Shown: positions 35,255 through 43,445 of the stretch, one piece after another
Layout of the letters: every line of letters begins with the position of its first letter
Position numbering within the stretch: the stretch's first letter is position 1
Source of the DNA: Granulicella sibirica
Lineage (GTDB): Bacteria > Acidobacteriota > Terriglobia > Terriglobales > Acidobacteriaceae
Reading direction: 5' to 3'
Length of the DNA: 64,000 nucleotides
Assembly: GCF_004115155.1 (NCBI RefSeq)
Contig: NZ_RDSM01000001.1
Location: 744,001 to 808,000 of the forward strand
The notes under the pieces: model-generated
Databases searched by the model: none
What the model saw: only the letters and a program-made list of their open reading frames with translations
Told to the model about the DNA's origin: nothing
Translations under genes and position numbers: made by a program

Positions 35255-35455
35255 CTACAGAGGCTGAACGTCAGAAGCTTGCCAGCCCTTGGGTCCCTTG
35301 ACCACGTTGAACTGCACAGCCTGGCCTTCCTGGAGGCTCTTGAAACCGTTCGAATTGATAGCCGAATAGTGCACGAACACATCTTCGCCATTCTGACGGC
35401 TGATAAAGCCAAACCCCTTGGCATCGTTAAACCACTTCACTGTTCCCTGTTCCAT
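35255..35455 (-). CDS. cold-shock protein, CspA family
   Basis: A 66-residue single cold-shock domain starting [18 protein letters not shown] with RNP1 KGFGFI and RNP2 DVFVHYSAI, the nucleic-acid-binding aromatic motifs. It melts RNA secondary structure or binds single-stranded DNA. I start at ATG 35455; AAGGA lies about eleven bases upstream. It is 141 bp downstream of cmk on the same strand and probably has its own promoter and a structured leader, as csp genes usually do. Confidence 0.95.
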   Translation of the reverse strand: MEQGTVKWFNDAKGFGFISRQNGEDVFVHYSAINSNGFKSLQEGQAVQFNVVKGPKGWQASDVQPL

Positions 35456-35596
35456 TGTTCGGTATTTCCTTAGTGATGAATTTGCCGCTAGATCCAAATC
35501 GGGGGTTCGGCTGGTGAAACCTTGCTGAAACCAATCTGTTTCAAACGATGTCTGAAGGTTAGCATGAGACGCAAGTTTTGTGTGGAAAATTGGTGA

Positions 35597-36334
35597 TTAT
35601 TTTTTGGTTGTACCTGCGCCTGTACTTTGAAACGTTCCGTCCTGCACGGAAAAATGCGCCCTGACAATATCCTCCGCACGCGCCAGCACCTGCTCCAGCG
35701 TCATCGAAGTCGAGTCGAGAATGACCGCATCCTCGGCCGGGCGCAAGGGCGATTCGGCCCGGTTCCGGTCGCGGTAGTCGCGCTCTTTCAACTCTTTGAG
35801 GATTGCCTCCTCGGTGACCTGAGGGACGGGTTCCGCCTGGCGATAGCGCCTGTTGCCGCGTACCTCGGGAGCCGCATCGAGGAAGATCTTCACCTCGGCG
35901 TCCGGGAAGACAGCCGTTCCGATGTCGCGGCCTTCCATCACCACGCCACCTTTTTCTCCAAGAGCGCGCTGCTGGTCGACCATCCACGCACGCAGATGGG
36001 GATGAACGGACACCTTCGAGGCAGCCTGAGTAACGTCCGTGTCGCGAATGCGCCGTGACACATCGATGCCGTCTACAAGAACCCGATTTCCTTCACGCTG
36101 CGGTTCGAGCGCGATCTTTGTATAGTGCGCAAGCTCTAGTAGCGGAGCCTCTTCGTCGAAGTCGAGATCCTGCTCGATCGCCTTGAGCGCGAGCGCGCGG
36201 TACATAGCGCCCGTCTCAAGGTTGAGGAAGCCGAACCGCCGCGCGAGATGAGCCGCCAGCGTGCTCTTACCCGCCCCGGCCGGCCCATCGATCGCTACCA
36301 CTGGCTGCAAACGCCTGCTCGCTCCCTCCGCCAT
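35597..36334 (-). CDS. cmk: cytidylate kinase
   Basis: A 245-residue NMP kinase with P-loop DGPAGAGKST at 16-25, NLETGAMYRALAL, the CMP-binding GRDIGTAVFPDA and the lid DYRDRNRAESPL. It phosphorylates CMP and dCMP for nucleotide supply in the cytoplasm. The C-terminus runs about 20 residues longer than usual (QSTGAGTTKK). Its ATG overlaps the stop codon of the preceding long-tailed protein (TAATG), so translation of the two is coupled. Confidence 0.95.
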   Translation of the reverse strand: MAEGASRRLQPVVAIDGPAGAGKSTLAAHLARRFGFLNLETGAMYRALALKAIEQDLDFDEEAPLLELAHYTKIALEPQREGNRVLVDGIDVSRRIRDTDVTQAASKVSVHPHLRAWMVDQQRALGEKGGVVMEGRDIGTAVFPDAEVKIFLDAAPEVRGNRRYRQAEPVPQVTEEAILKELKERDYRDRNRAESPLRPAEDAVILDSTSMTLEQVLARAEDIVRAHFSVQDGTFQSTGAGTTKK

Positions 36335-38499
36335 TAAGCTGACTCGCCTTCTTCAGGCTTGCGCTTGCGGTACTCGGGACGCGGGCCGCCGAAGGTCTTT
36401 CCGCCTCCGCCCGTCTTTGGCCCGAACTTCTTCCCTCCCGGGCCTGGCTTGCGGAATGGCTTCGCGCCGTCGGCGAACTTCGCGAACGTGCCGGTCGGCC
36501 TGGAGCCTGGGCCAGACGGTCTGCCGGTGCCGAAAGGCTTCTTGCCGGCAAACCCGCCCGGCTTGCTGAATCCACCCTGCGGGCGATCGCCTGACGACGG
36601 CCTGGAAGGCCTGTCGCCGAACGCCGGACGCGAAGGCCGGTCACCGTAAGCAGGACGCGACGGCCCATCCGGGTTGAATGGACGTGCGCTCTTCGGCTTG
36701 TCGAAGCGCGGCGCATCGAATTTGCGGAAGACCTTGCGCGGAGCGTCCGGTCCCGAGGCCGACTGGTCGCGATCACGCGAGAAGCCAGGCTTTCCGCCTG
36801 GGGTAAACGGCTTGCGGGCAGCGTAGCCACCGCCTTCCGTGCGTGGAGTGAATGGCTTCCGTCCAGCGAAGCCTTCTCCGCCCGACGGACGGGGCGAGTA
36901 CGAGCCGGGACGGCGTTCGCCCGCAGGCTTCGCACCGAAGGAGGGGCGCTCACCGCGATCGTTGTTGAAAGGCCTGCGCGGCGCATCGGACGGACCGGAG
37001 TCGCGCCCGCCAAAGCTGCGCTGCGGACGCCCTTCACCACGATCAGAGGACGGACGCGGTGTGAAACCACCCTCACGCTTGCGGCCAAAAGTGCCCGGCT
37101 TGCTGAAGGTCTTGCGCTCAGGACGTGCGCTCGCGTCGAAGCTGCCAGCGCCTTCCGCAGGCGGGCGTGGCGTGAACTCCCGGCGAGGCGGTCTGCCGGT
37201 ATCGTCGCGGCGGAAGGTCGGGCGAGTGCCGCCTTCGTTGTTGCGCGAAAAGCCCGGCTTGCTTCCGAAGCTCGGACGCGCACCAAACGGCTTCGCTCCA
37301 AACGCAGGGCGCTTGTCCCGGTCGTAACGCGGGCGCTCGGACGATCCCCCTTCGGAATCGCTGGCGGCTGGACGTGGGGGACGATTTTCATCCCATGGCT
37401 TGGTAAAGCTTGGTTTGCTCGGACCGTCGAACGGCTTCTTGAATGGCCGCCGCTCGCGGTCTCCACCTGTCCCGGCTGCAGGACGGGGATTGAAGCTCTT
37501 CGTGAAGCCCGTGCCCACCTTGCGCGGCTTAGCGACGAACTTCTTGATGCGGTCGGTCCCCTCGAGCGTGACCTCCGCGTCGCTCTCGCCGGCAGCCTCG
37601 ACCTCAACACCTTCCTCGGAAACGGCAGCCTCCGGTGCAGCAAACGCAGGCAGATCGCCTGCCACATGCACCACGGTACGTCCATCGACTGCGATCGTCT
37701 CCAGTTCGCGTGCGCCCATCAGCGCGTGGACGACATCGCGAATGCGCGAGCGCGAAGCCAGCGGCGAAAGGATCGTCTCGATCTCTTCTTCGGTCGCGAC
37801 GACCGCCATGCCGAGGTAGAGAGAGATCAGCGCCGAAAGCGCCTTGGGCTGGCCTGCGTTGGCTCCTGCCTTGATCTGCTTGGTGAAGCGTGTACTCGTC
37901 AGCTCCCACATCGTGGGTCCGTCGTTCTGCGGCACCGGAATCACCCGGAGATGTGCCCAGAGCTCCGACAGAGCCCGGAGCACAGCACCCTCCGTCACCT
38001 CTTTGCCAAGCTCATCGACCAACTCCGCTGCCGACAGCGTTACGCGCCGGGCAAGTGCTTCGTATGCCGCCAGCGCAAGCGGCGAAACCTTCACCGGACC
38101 CTGCGTGGCGGGTGGAAGCTTCCATGCCTTATCGCCGCGAACGGTGAAAATGTAGGGAAAAACCGCAGCCGAGACGACAAAGTCGGGAATGTCGCCTGTC
38201 GTTCCAAGCAGGTTGAGAGGAACCGCGCTTCCCTCGCCGATCAGGCGAGCGAGCAGAGAACGCGCCTCTGTCATCTCAGCGATGGTGGGATCCGCCTTGG
38301 GTGCTCCAAGGACCGCCTCGACCAGCGAGGGAGCGGGAGACGGAAGCTGCGCGGCGCGCGGTGTGTAGAGAACGAGGCCGGTCTTGTTCAACCAGGCGCG
38401 AAGCGATTCGAGCGTCAGAAGGGCGTCTCCGCCCTGGTGCCACAAGGTGGTGCGGTTCGCGGCAAGTTGTTCTGCCGACGGAAGATTGGGAGTGCTCAC
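36334..38499 (-). CDS. protein with helical N-terminal domain and long basic disordered tail
   Basis: A 721-residue protein from GTG 38499, chosen for AGGAAGG eight bases upstream. Residues about 1-290 are folded, with a winged-helix-like pattern (TLWHQGGDALLTLESLRAWL, SPLALAAYEALARRVTLS, SRIRDVVHALMGARELETIAVDG), possibly related to AlkZ/YcaQ-like DNA glycosylase-type proteins, though I am not sure. From about residue 316 to the end the chain is Gly/Arg/Pro/Lys/Phe-rich low complexity with repeated RPSFGxKPGFSR-, RKPFTP- and GDRPSRP-type motifs and many RGxRP units. That is typical of RNA-binding, phase-separating tails. It is coupled to cmk by a TAATG overlap. Confidence 0.75.
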   Translation of the reverse strand: MSTPNLPSAEQLAANRTTLWHQGGDALLTLESLRAWLNKTGLVLYTPRAAQLPSPAPSLVEAVLGAPKADPTIAEMTEARSLLARLIGEGSAVPLNLLGTTGDIPDFVVSAAVFPYIFTVRGDKAWKLPPATQGPVKVSPLALAAYEALARRVTLSAAELVDELGKEVTEGAVLRALSELWAHLRVIPVPQNDGPTMWELTSTRFTKQIKAGANAGQPKALSALISLYLGMAVVATEEEIETILSPLASRSRIRDVVHALMGARELETIAVDGRTVVHVAGDLPAFAAPEAAVSEEGVEVEAAGESDAEVTLEGTDRIKKFVAKPRKVGTGFTKSFNPRPAAGTGGDRERRPFKKPFDGPSKPSFTKPWDENRPPRPAASDSEGGSSERPRYDRDKRPAFGAKPFGARPSFGSKPGFSRNNEGGTRPTFRRDDTGRPPRREFTPRPPAEGAGSFDASARPERKTFSKPGTFGRKREGGFTPRPSSDRGEGRPQRSFGGRDSGPSDAPRRPFNNDRGERPSFGAKPAGERRPGSYSPRPSGGEGFAGRKPFTPRTEGGGYAARKPFTPGGKPGFSRDRDQSASGPDAPRKVFRKFDAPRFDKPKSARPFNPDGPSRPAYGDRPSRPAFGDRPSRPSSGDRPQGGFSKPGGFAGKKPFGTGRPSGPGSRPTGTFAKFADGAKPFRKPGPGGKKFGPKTGGGGKTFGGPRPEYRKRKPEEGESA
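36390..37530 (-). repeat. low-complexity Gly/Arg/Pro-rich coding repeats
   Basis: Over about 1.1 kb the minus strand encodes degenerate, phased short repeats such as RPSFGSKPGFSR, GERPSFGAKP, AARKPFTPG and three consecutive GDRPSRP(A/S) units (around 36590-36650). The units vary in codons and length, so the region looks like an evolved low-complexity tail, not a recent expansion. Confidence 0.75.
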
Positions 38500-38641
38500 G
38501 TGTGTTGCCTTCCTGCTGTGCGAGAAGAAGCGCTGCAGCATTCCTTCGCGTTGGCTAAGGAGTAAATCTGTTCCTAAAAGGTATGTGACCCGTAACGAAT
38601 GATCCGGGGACCCGGCAGCGCCCGCGGAGGCTTCTGGAATT

Positions 38642-40651
38642 TCAGCTCCGCTGGAACGCGCGTTGGATGTCTTTATGAGAATACCGCAGTGCGATGGGCC
38701 TGCCGTGCGGACAGCTCGTCGGATGCTCGGTTTTTGCCAGTTCGGTCAGCAGCCAGTCGATTTTGGCGCTGTCGAGCGGCATGTTGATCTTCACCGCCGC
38801 GTGGCAGGCGATGCTCGCCGCGATCCGACGCCGCCGGGTGTCGGCGTTCTCGCTCTGCTGCTCCCGGTCAGGCACCGACAACACCTCTTCGAGCATCTGC
38901 TCCAGCTCCCGCCCCTCCAGGCCGACCGGAGCGGCTTTCACCGCCAGCGTCCTCGGCCCGAACGGCTCGACCTCGAAGCCGTTCCGCTCCAGCTCCGCCG
39001 CAATCTCGGCGAACGCCACCATCTGGGCTGGCAGCAGGTCGACAAGCATGGGCATCAGAAGCCTCTGCCGCTGGACCTGCTCCACCTCGCGCTCGCGCAT
39101 CACACGCTCGAACAGAATGCGCTCATGCGCCACGTGCTGATCGACGATCCATAGGCCCTCCTCGTTGACCGCCAGGATGAACGAGTCGCGGATCTGTCCG
39201 AGCGACTTCAAGCTTCCTAACGACTCGAGCGTCCCCTCCGGCTCGACCATCGGCCTCGAGCCTTCGTTCCAGCGGTCGTTCCGTACGACGGGCGCTGGCG
39301 CCTCATACCCCGCCGCGGGCTTCAGTCCGAGCAGCGGATCTCCCGCCGAGACCGGCTCGTCGTACCCGACCGCGAGCGGGGCTCCCGCAAACTCCAGCCT
39401 TCCCGGAGATGCCGGAACGACCGGTGATTTGAGCCGGAAGAAATCGACATCACCGCGGCTTGGATCGCCCTCGGATTCCGGGCGATTTGGCCCAAGGAAC
39501 GCCTCCGGCCCACCCGGCAAAGGGCTTACATCCAGCAGAAGGGATGGGCTCGCCGATCCCTCCACCGCAGCCATGAAGCTTGCCGCAGGCCGGGCCTGCA
39601 CCAGCGTCGTCCGTACGGTGTCGCGGATGAAGTCGTGCACAAAGCTCGGCTGCCGAAACCTGACCTCGGTCTTCGCAGGATGGACGTTGACGTCCACCTC
39701 CTGCGGCGGCATCTCGAGAAACAGCAGCACAACCGGAAACGATGTCGGCGGGATGATGTTGCGATACGCCTCCGTCAGCGCGTGCAGGACAAGACGGTCG
39801 CGGATCAGCCTCTGGTTGACGAAAACATAGACCGAGTTCCGGTTCAGCTTCTGCAACTCCGGCTTCGATACGAACCCCGACACCCGAATATAGCCCGGGT
39901 CCGCCGCGACATAGTCCTCTTCGCGCTTCCATGGCGGAGGCTCCGGAAGCCCGGCCCTTGCGAAGTCGAGTTCCGCCGCTGTCGGGAGCATCAGTCCCGT
40001 GGTCTCACGACCGAAGATCTGGAACATCCGGTCCCCTGCATGGGGCACGCCCGCTGCCACGAGCAGAGCCTGCGTTGCTGAGTGCAGCTCGAAGTGCTTC
40101 TCGGGATGCGCCAGCGCGTAGTGCGTTACCAGGGCTGCGATGTGCGCAAGCTCGGTCTGCTCCGACTTCAGGAACTTGCGCCTCGCCGGGGTGTTGTAGA
40201 ACAAATCCTTCACGGCGATCGTCGTACCCACCGGCAGCCCTGCATCTTCGACCCGCAGGATGCTCCCACCCGCGATCTCGATGACCGTCCCGGCATCATC
40301 CTCAGCCGCCCGCGTCTCCAGATGCACCCGCGCCACGGACGCGATACTCGGCAGCGCCTCTCCGCGAAACCCGAGCGTCGCAATCGAGAGCAGGTCGTCG
40401 GACGTCCTCAGCTTCGACGTCGCATGCCGCTCGAACGCCAAGAGCGCGTCGTCCCGCACCATGCCCGACCCGTTATCGACGATCCGGATCAGCTTCCGTC
40501 CACCCGCCTCGATCTCCACCCGAATCCGCGTCGCCCCGGCGTCGATCGAGTTCTCGAGCAGCTCCTTCACCACCGAAGCCGGCCGTTCGACCACCTCGCC
40601 TGCGGCAATCTGGTTGGCCACCTGGTCGGAAAGAATGCGGATGCGTCCCAT
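38642..40651 (-). CDS. mutL: DNA mismatch repair protein MutL
   Basis: A 669-residue GHKL ATPase: VVERPASVVKELLENSIDAG (motif I), DNGSGM (II), FERHATSKL and GFRGEALPSIASVA (III). The N-terminal domain ends near residue 330, followed by a variable linker and the C-terminal dimerisation domain. The endonuclease-type motif DQHVAHERILFE and the downstream ACHAAVK and CPHGRP motifs are present, so this is the nicking type of MutL used by bacteria without MutH. It acts with MutS in post-replicative mismatch repair. ATG 40651 starts the canonical MGRIRILSDQVANQIAAGE. Confidence 0.96.
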   Translation of the reverse strand: MGRIRILSDQVANQIAAGEVVERPASVVKELLENSIDAGATRIRVEIEAGGRKLIRIVDNGSGMVRDDALLAFERHATSKLRTSDDLLSIATLGFRGEALPSIASVARVHLETRAAEDDAGTVIEIAGGSILRVEDAGLPVGTTIAVKDLFYNTPARRKFLKSEQTELAHIAALVTHYALAHPEKHFELHSATQALLVAAGVPHAGDRMFQIFGRETTGLMLPTAAELDFARAGLPEPPPWKREEDYVAADPGYIRVSGFVSKPELQKLNRNSVYVFVNQRLIRDRLVLHALTEAYRNIIPPTSFPVVLLFLEMPPQEVDVNVHPAKTEVRFRQPSFVHDFIRDTVRTTLVQARPAASFMAAVEGSASPSLLLDVSPLPGGPEAFLGPNRPESEGDPSRGDVDFFRLKSPVVPASPGRLEFAGAPLAVGYDEPVSAGDPLLGLKPAAGYEAPAPVVRNDRWNEGSRPMVEPEGTLESLGSLKSLGQIRDSFILAVNEEGLWIVDQHVAHERILFERVMREREVEQVQRQRLLMPMLVDLLPAQMVAFAEIAAELERNGFEVEPFGPRTLAVKAAPVGLEGRELEQMLEEVLSVPDREQQSENADTRRRRIAASIACHAAVKINMPLDSAKIDWLLTELAKTEHPTSCPHGRPIALRYSHKDIQRAFQRS

Positions 40652-40737
40652 GAGCCCATTCTACGGTTCGCGATGGGCCGCAAGAGGCATCGGCGACACG
40701 GGCCTCCAAGAACTGCCCGCGCGGCATCCAAATTTGC

Positions 40738-40893
40738 ATGCCAACGCCGAGCACAGAGAAGTCCAGCCGCGTTCTCCTCTTCGTGATGCTGGCCATCATC
40801 GTCGCCTCCATCAACGCCTTCCTCGTTCTGCGTCCATCACCCTCTGGAGCGGGGGGCGCCTCGACAACCAACCCCGCGGCCGCGAAAAAGTGA
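40738..40893 (+). CDS. possible 51-residue single-TM protein
   Basis: ATG 40738 to TGA 40891-40893. The product has a short basic-ended N-terminus (PTPSTEKSSR), one clear hydrophobic helix (VLLFVMLAIIVASINAFLVL) and a Pro/Ser/Gly/Ala-rich tail ending KK. The topology is that of a genuine small membrane protein, and all codons fit the local style. There is no obvious ribosome-binding site, so it may be leaderless or the frame may be fortuitous. Confidence 0.45.
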   Translation: MPTPSTEKSSRVLLFVMLAIIVASINAFLVLRPSPSGAGGASTTNPAAAKK

Positions 40894-40910
40894 CCGCGAC
40901 AACAATCTGA

Positions 40911-40971
40911 GCCTAAGTTGGTCCAGATGTCGGCCTAAGCCAGTCCTAGATATCTCCGGCTAAGTCGGTCG
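40911..40971 (+). repeat. three imperfect CTAAG-containing tandem repeats
   Basis: GCCTAAG at 40911 and 40933 and GGCTAAG at 40958 are each followed by a similar (T/C)(T/C)(G/A)GTC element, giving three imperfect units with spacing of about 22 and 25 bases. They lie directly downstream of the small membrane-peptide frame. Confidence 0.4.
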
Positions 40972-41085
40972 CAATTTACACAAAACAAGTTAGTTAGTAA
41001 CTTCAACTCAGCGATGGCCCATGGGCAACGCGGATCTCATCTTTCGTCTCATACTTAGCAAGAAGCAACACAGGAGGGTTTCGAT

Positions 41086-41295
41086 ATGCAAACAGTAGCG
41101 ACCGGACAGTGCGGACTCTGTAATCACTTCGGCGAGAACCATGCCAAGTCTGACGTACTCATCAGCATCGCCACCAGCAAGCAGGCCGAGACCACGCTCC
41201 TCGATGAGTGCGGCCATCCGAAGCATGCGCCACTTCATCTCAAGGTCACCCCGATCAGCGGCTGCGACGGTTTCGTTCCCGTGGCCGCAGCCTAG
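41086..41295 (+). CDS. small Cys/His-rich protein, hypothetical
   Basis: A 69-residue protein with AGGAGG nine bases before the ATG. CGLCNHFGENH near the start and CGHPKHAPLHLKV with a final Cys (ISGCDGF) give four Cys and several His, arranged like a small zinc-binding fold. No family name is recognised, though the strong ribosome-binding site, clean terminator and length support a real, well-expressed gene. It is monocistronic. Confidence 0.7.
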   Translation: MQTVATGQCGLCNHFGENHAKSDVLISIATSKQAETTLLDECGHPKHAPLHLKVTPISGCDGFVPVAAA

Positions 41296-41318
41296 GCATT
41301 TTCAGCCCTCAAATCACG

Positions 41319-41349
41319 AAGCGGTGCGGATCAGATCCGCTCCGCTTTT
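41319..41349 (+). terminator. intrinsic terminator of the small Cys/His-rich gene
   Basis: AAGCGGTGCGGAT and ATCCGCTCCGCTT form a 13-base stem with one T-T mismatch and a three-base loop, followed by TTTT. It starts 23 bp past the stop codon at 41295 and may also end the convergent lipoprotein transcript. Confidence 0.8.
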
Positions 41350-41363
41350 GTTTGCTTTAGGCT

Positions 41364-42221
41364 TTAGTGGGCAGCAACAGGGTAGAGCACGCCGGAACCC
41401 GTTGATCCCATGCAGTCTCCAGAGTTGAAGCTATAGCTCAGCGTGATGGAGCTTCCATCAGACGGAATTATTCCGTTCGTGACGACGTTGCCGGAATTGA
41501 TCGTCACCGCGCTGCCCGATACGGTTCCAGTCCCCTCTTCGTCGCCCACAACGCACTGGGCAGCATTGCCGATGAAAGCTATCTTCCCCGTCAGGTCGTA
41601 CATCGAGCCATCCGGAGACGCATTCGAGGTTGTGACCGTCGCTGTTACAGGAACGGTCGGACTCTCCGGATCGCCCGTAGTGACATTTCCGGAGTGGCTA
41701 CCGGCAGGAAGCGTAAACAACGCAACCGGGCTCACAGAAATCGCTAAGCCAGAAGCAGGCTGCGCGAAACCACATGTTCCGCCTGCAACCGAGTAAGAAG
41801 CCGATGTCAGCGACTTGCCGTCTTCCGCAAGCGTTCCGGAGACCGACAGTATGCCTCCTGGAAGGTTCGCGGAAGCAAAGCTCACCCTGCGCTGCGCATC
41901 CACCGTACCGGCGACGTCGATGACGGCAGACGACGGCACGCATGGTGTCATCCCCGCGAGGGCGACAGGACGCAGGTGACCTGAGACCTCTGCTCCATCA
42001 AATGTAAGAATGCCGGCGAACACCGGTGTCTTGGCAACAAGTCCAGTGGCCGTCGCCTGGAAGGCGCCGATCTGCCAGTTGCCCGTGGAACTCTGGTCCG
42101 CGATGGCGGCGACGGTGGGAGCGGGAGAGACCGAACTGCTGCATCCGGTGAGGAGCAAGAGTGAAGAAAGGGGAAGGAAAGCTACGCCGAAGCGAATGCG
42201 CTTCCGCATGGGATTCATCAT
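41364..42221 (-). CDS. hypothetical lipoprotein
   Basis: A 285-residue protein with a basic N-terminus (MRKRIRFG), hydrophobic stretch and lipobox LLTGC placing the lipidated Cys at 27. The mature part is Ser/Thr/Gly/Val-rich and reads like beta-sandwich or beta-helix sequence with internally similar strands (SGHLRPVALAGMTPC, TGTVSGSAVTINSGN). It carries four further Cys in the mature part, which could form disulfides. Presumably it is anchored to the outer membrane. No family is recognised. Confidence 0.75.
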   Translation of the reverse strand: MMNPMRKRIRFGVAFLPLSSLLLLTGCSSSVSPAPTVAAIADQSSTGNWQIGAFQATATGLVAKTPVFAGILTFDGAEVSGHLRPVALAGMTPCVPSSAVIDVAGTVDAQRRVSFASANLPGGILSVSGTLAEDGKSLTSASYSVAGGTCGFAQPASGLAISVSPVALFTLPAGSHSGNVTTGDPESPTVPVTATVTTSNASPDGSMYDLTGKIAFIGNAAQCVVGDEEGTGTVSGSAVTINSGNVVTNGIIPSDGSSITLSYSFNSGDCMGSTGSGVLYPVAAH

Positions 42222-42427
42222 GGGCCCAACCTCAAGTACATGTGTCGAATCGTCTGGTAGGTGGCGTTCCGGGCGGGAGTCTCATGGGACCCACTCAGTG
42301 CTCGCTCTTCTTGAACGCATCAGCGGGGAGTTATGCCTAAGTTATCTGCGACACGGAATCTTGTAAGTCCCACTTATGTGCCATCACACCAAGGCGGGCA
42401 CGTGTACGCTAGAGCACTGGAGAGTTC

Positions 42428-42814
42428 ATGGCAAATCGGTATGGCGAAGCGGCGTTGATGGCAGTTCGGATGGAGACGTATGGCAAGGCGATCACACCAC
42501 TCGAACGGTGGGAGCACGCGGTAGGCAAGCTTTATCCGACGACACCGGCGGGACAGAAAAAGGGCGGACCGCGCGGCGCCTTCCTTGGACTGTGCGAGGC
42601 CGGCCTGGTCAAGGGCATTCCGGGGGGAAGCAGCAGTCCGAGTAACAAGAACAAGGTGCTCGCGGTGAAGGCGATTGACCTGTTGAAGGCGGGAACGCAC
42701 ACGACCGTCAGCCAGTTGTGGGCTGAGGTCAACGAAGATCCGGAAACACCGCACGGGAGCCAGATGGACGTCGTCATGGCGCTCTGGAAGAACGGGCTGA
42801 TCGTCAACGGCTGA
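42428..42814 (+). CDS. conserved hypothetical protein, DUF6979-like
   Basis: A 128-residue cytoplasmic protein: ANRYGEAALMAVRM at the start, then TTPAGQKKGGPRGAFLGLCE and AGLVKGIPGG, followed by helical LAVKAIDLLKAG and LWAEVNED. The GAFLGLCExGLVKGI block resembles what I recall of the DUF6979 family, of unknown function. It reads as a small helical fold. A thioredoxin-fold gene follows 16 bp later, so the two may be co-transcribed. Confidence 0.65.
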   Translation: MANRYGEAALMAVRMETYGKAITPLERWEHAVGKLYPTTPAGQKKGGPRGAFLGLCEAGLVKGIPGGSSSPSNKNKVLAVKAIDLLKAGTHTTVSQLWAEVNEDPETPHGSQMDVVMALWKNGLIVNG

Positions 42815-42830
42815 CGGTAGCTCATATAGA

Positions 42831-43445
42831 ATGAGCCGCATGGCACGTCCCACGAAACCGCCCGTTCCGCCCATCCGCAATCGCGGTCCCGTTCTTGTTG
42901 TTGCGATCCTTGGCGTCGCCATTATCGTGACGGGCGGCGTGTTCTTCTACCTCCACACGACGGAAAAGCCCGCTGCGGAGACGACAGAGTCCTCGCCGGT
43001 GGCGGCGGTTCAGCCTGAGGTGACGACACCACATGCGATTCCGAAGAATCACATCTACTCGGTGACCGCAGACCCGAAGGTGGAGATCGCGGCCGCGCTG
43101 ACGCAGGCGAAGAAGGAGAACAAACGGGTCATCCTGGACTTCGGTGGAGACTGGTGCGGCGACTGCCAGGTGCTCGATCTCTACTTCCACCAGGCTCCCA
43201 ACAGCGGCTTGCTGGCTCAGAACTTCGTGGTGGTGCATATCTACATCGGCGAAGATGGCCAGATGGACCAGCATCTCGATGTCGCGCAGAAGTACGAAGT
43301 GCCGATCTCGAAGGGAGTTCCGGCGCTCGCCGTACTCAATGCGGACGGCAAGCTGGTGTACGCGCAGCGCTCGGGTGAGTTCGAGGCCATGCGCCGGATG
43401 GACCCAGCATCGGTCAGTGAATTCCTCAATCGATGGAAGGCCTGA
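42831..43445 (+). CDS. membrane-anchored thioredoxin-fold protein
   Basis: A 204-residue protein with one N-terminal TM helix (about 19-40), a Pro/Ala/Thr-rich linker and a thioredoxin-like domain from about residue 80. The active site is WCGDC with Cys109 and Cys112 in VILDFGGDWCGDCQVLDLYF, and the cis-Pro-type loop reads GVPALAVLN. It probably faces the periplasm, reducing or oxidising disulfides, as DUF899/TlpA-like proteins do. A second in-frame ATG at 42840 is possible. It overlaps the following YihY gene by 13 bases. Confidence 0.85.
   Translation: MSRMARPTKPPVPPIRNRGPVLVVAILGVAIIVTGGVFFYLHTTEKPAAETTESSPVAAVQPEVTTPHAIPKNHIYSVTADPKVEIAAALTQAKKENKRVILDFGGDWCGDCQVLDLYFHQAPNSGLLAQNFVVVHIYIGEDGQMDQHLDVAQKYEVPISKGVPALAVLNADGKLVYAQRSGEFEAMRRMDPASVSEFLNRWKA

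Larger units (their letters stand above)
40652..41085. other. intergenic region with a small ORF and imperfect repeats
   Basis: Between mutL (minus) and a small plus-strand gene. It holds a possible 51-residue membrane peptide (40738-40893) and three (G)CCTAAG/GGCTAAG repeats at 40911-40971. The right end carries the promoter region of the small zinc-ribbon-like gene. Nothing else is seen. Confidence 0.5.

Noticed and set aside
36390..37530. CRISPR or satellite interpretation of the repeats inside the long-tailed protein gene
   Set aside because: Unit length and sequence vary, the reading frame is kept throughout and there are no constant-length spacers.
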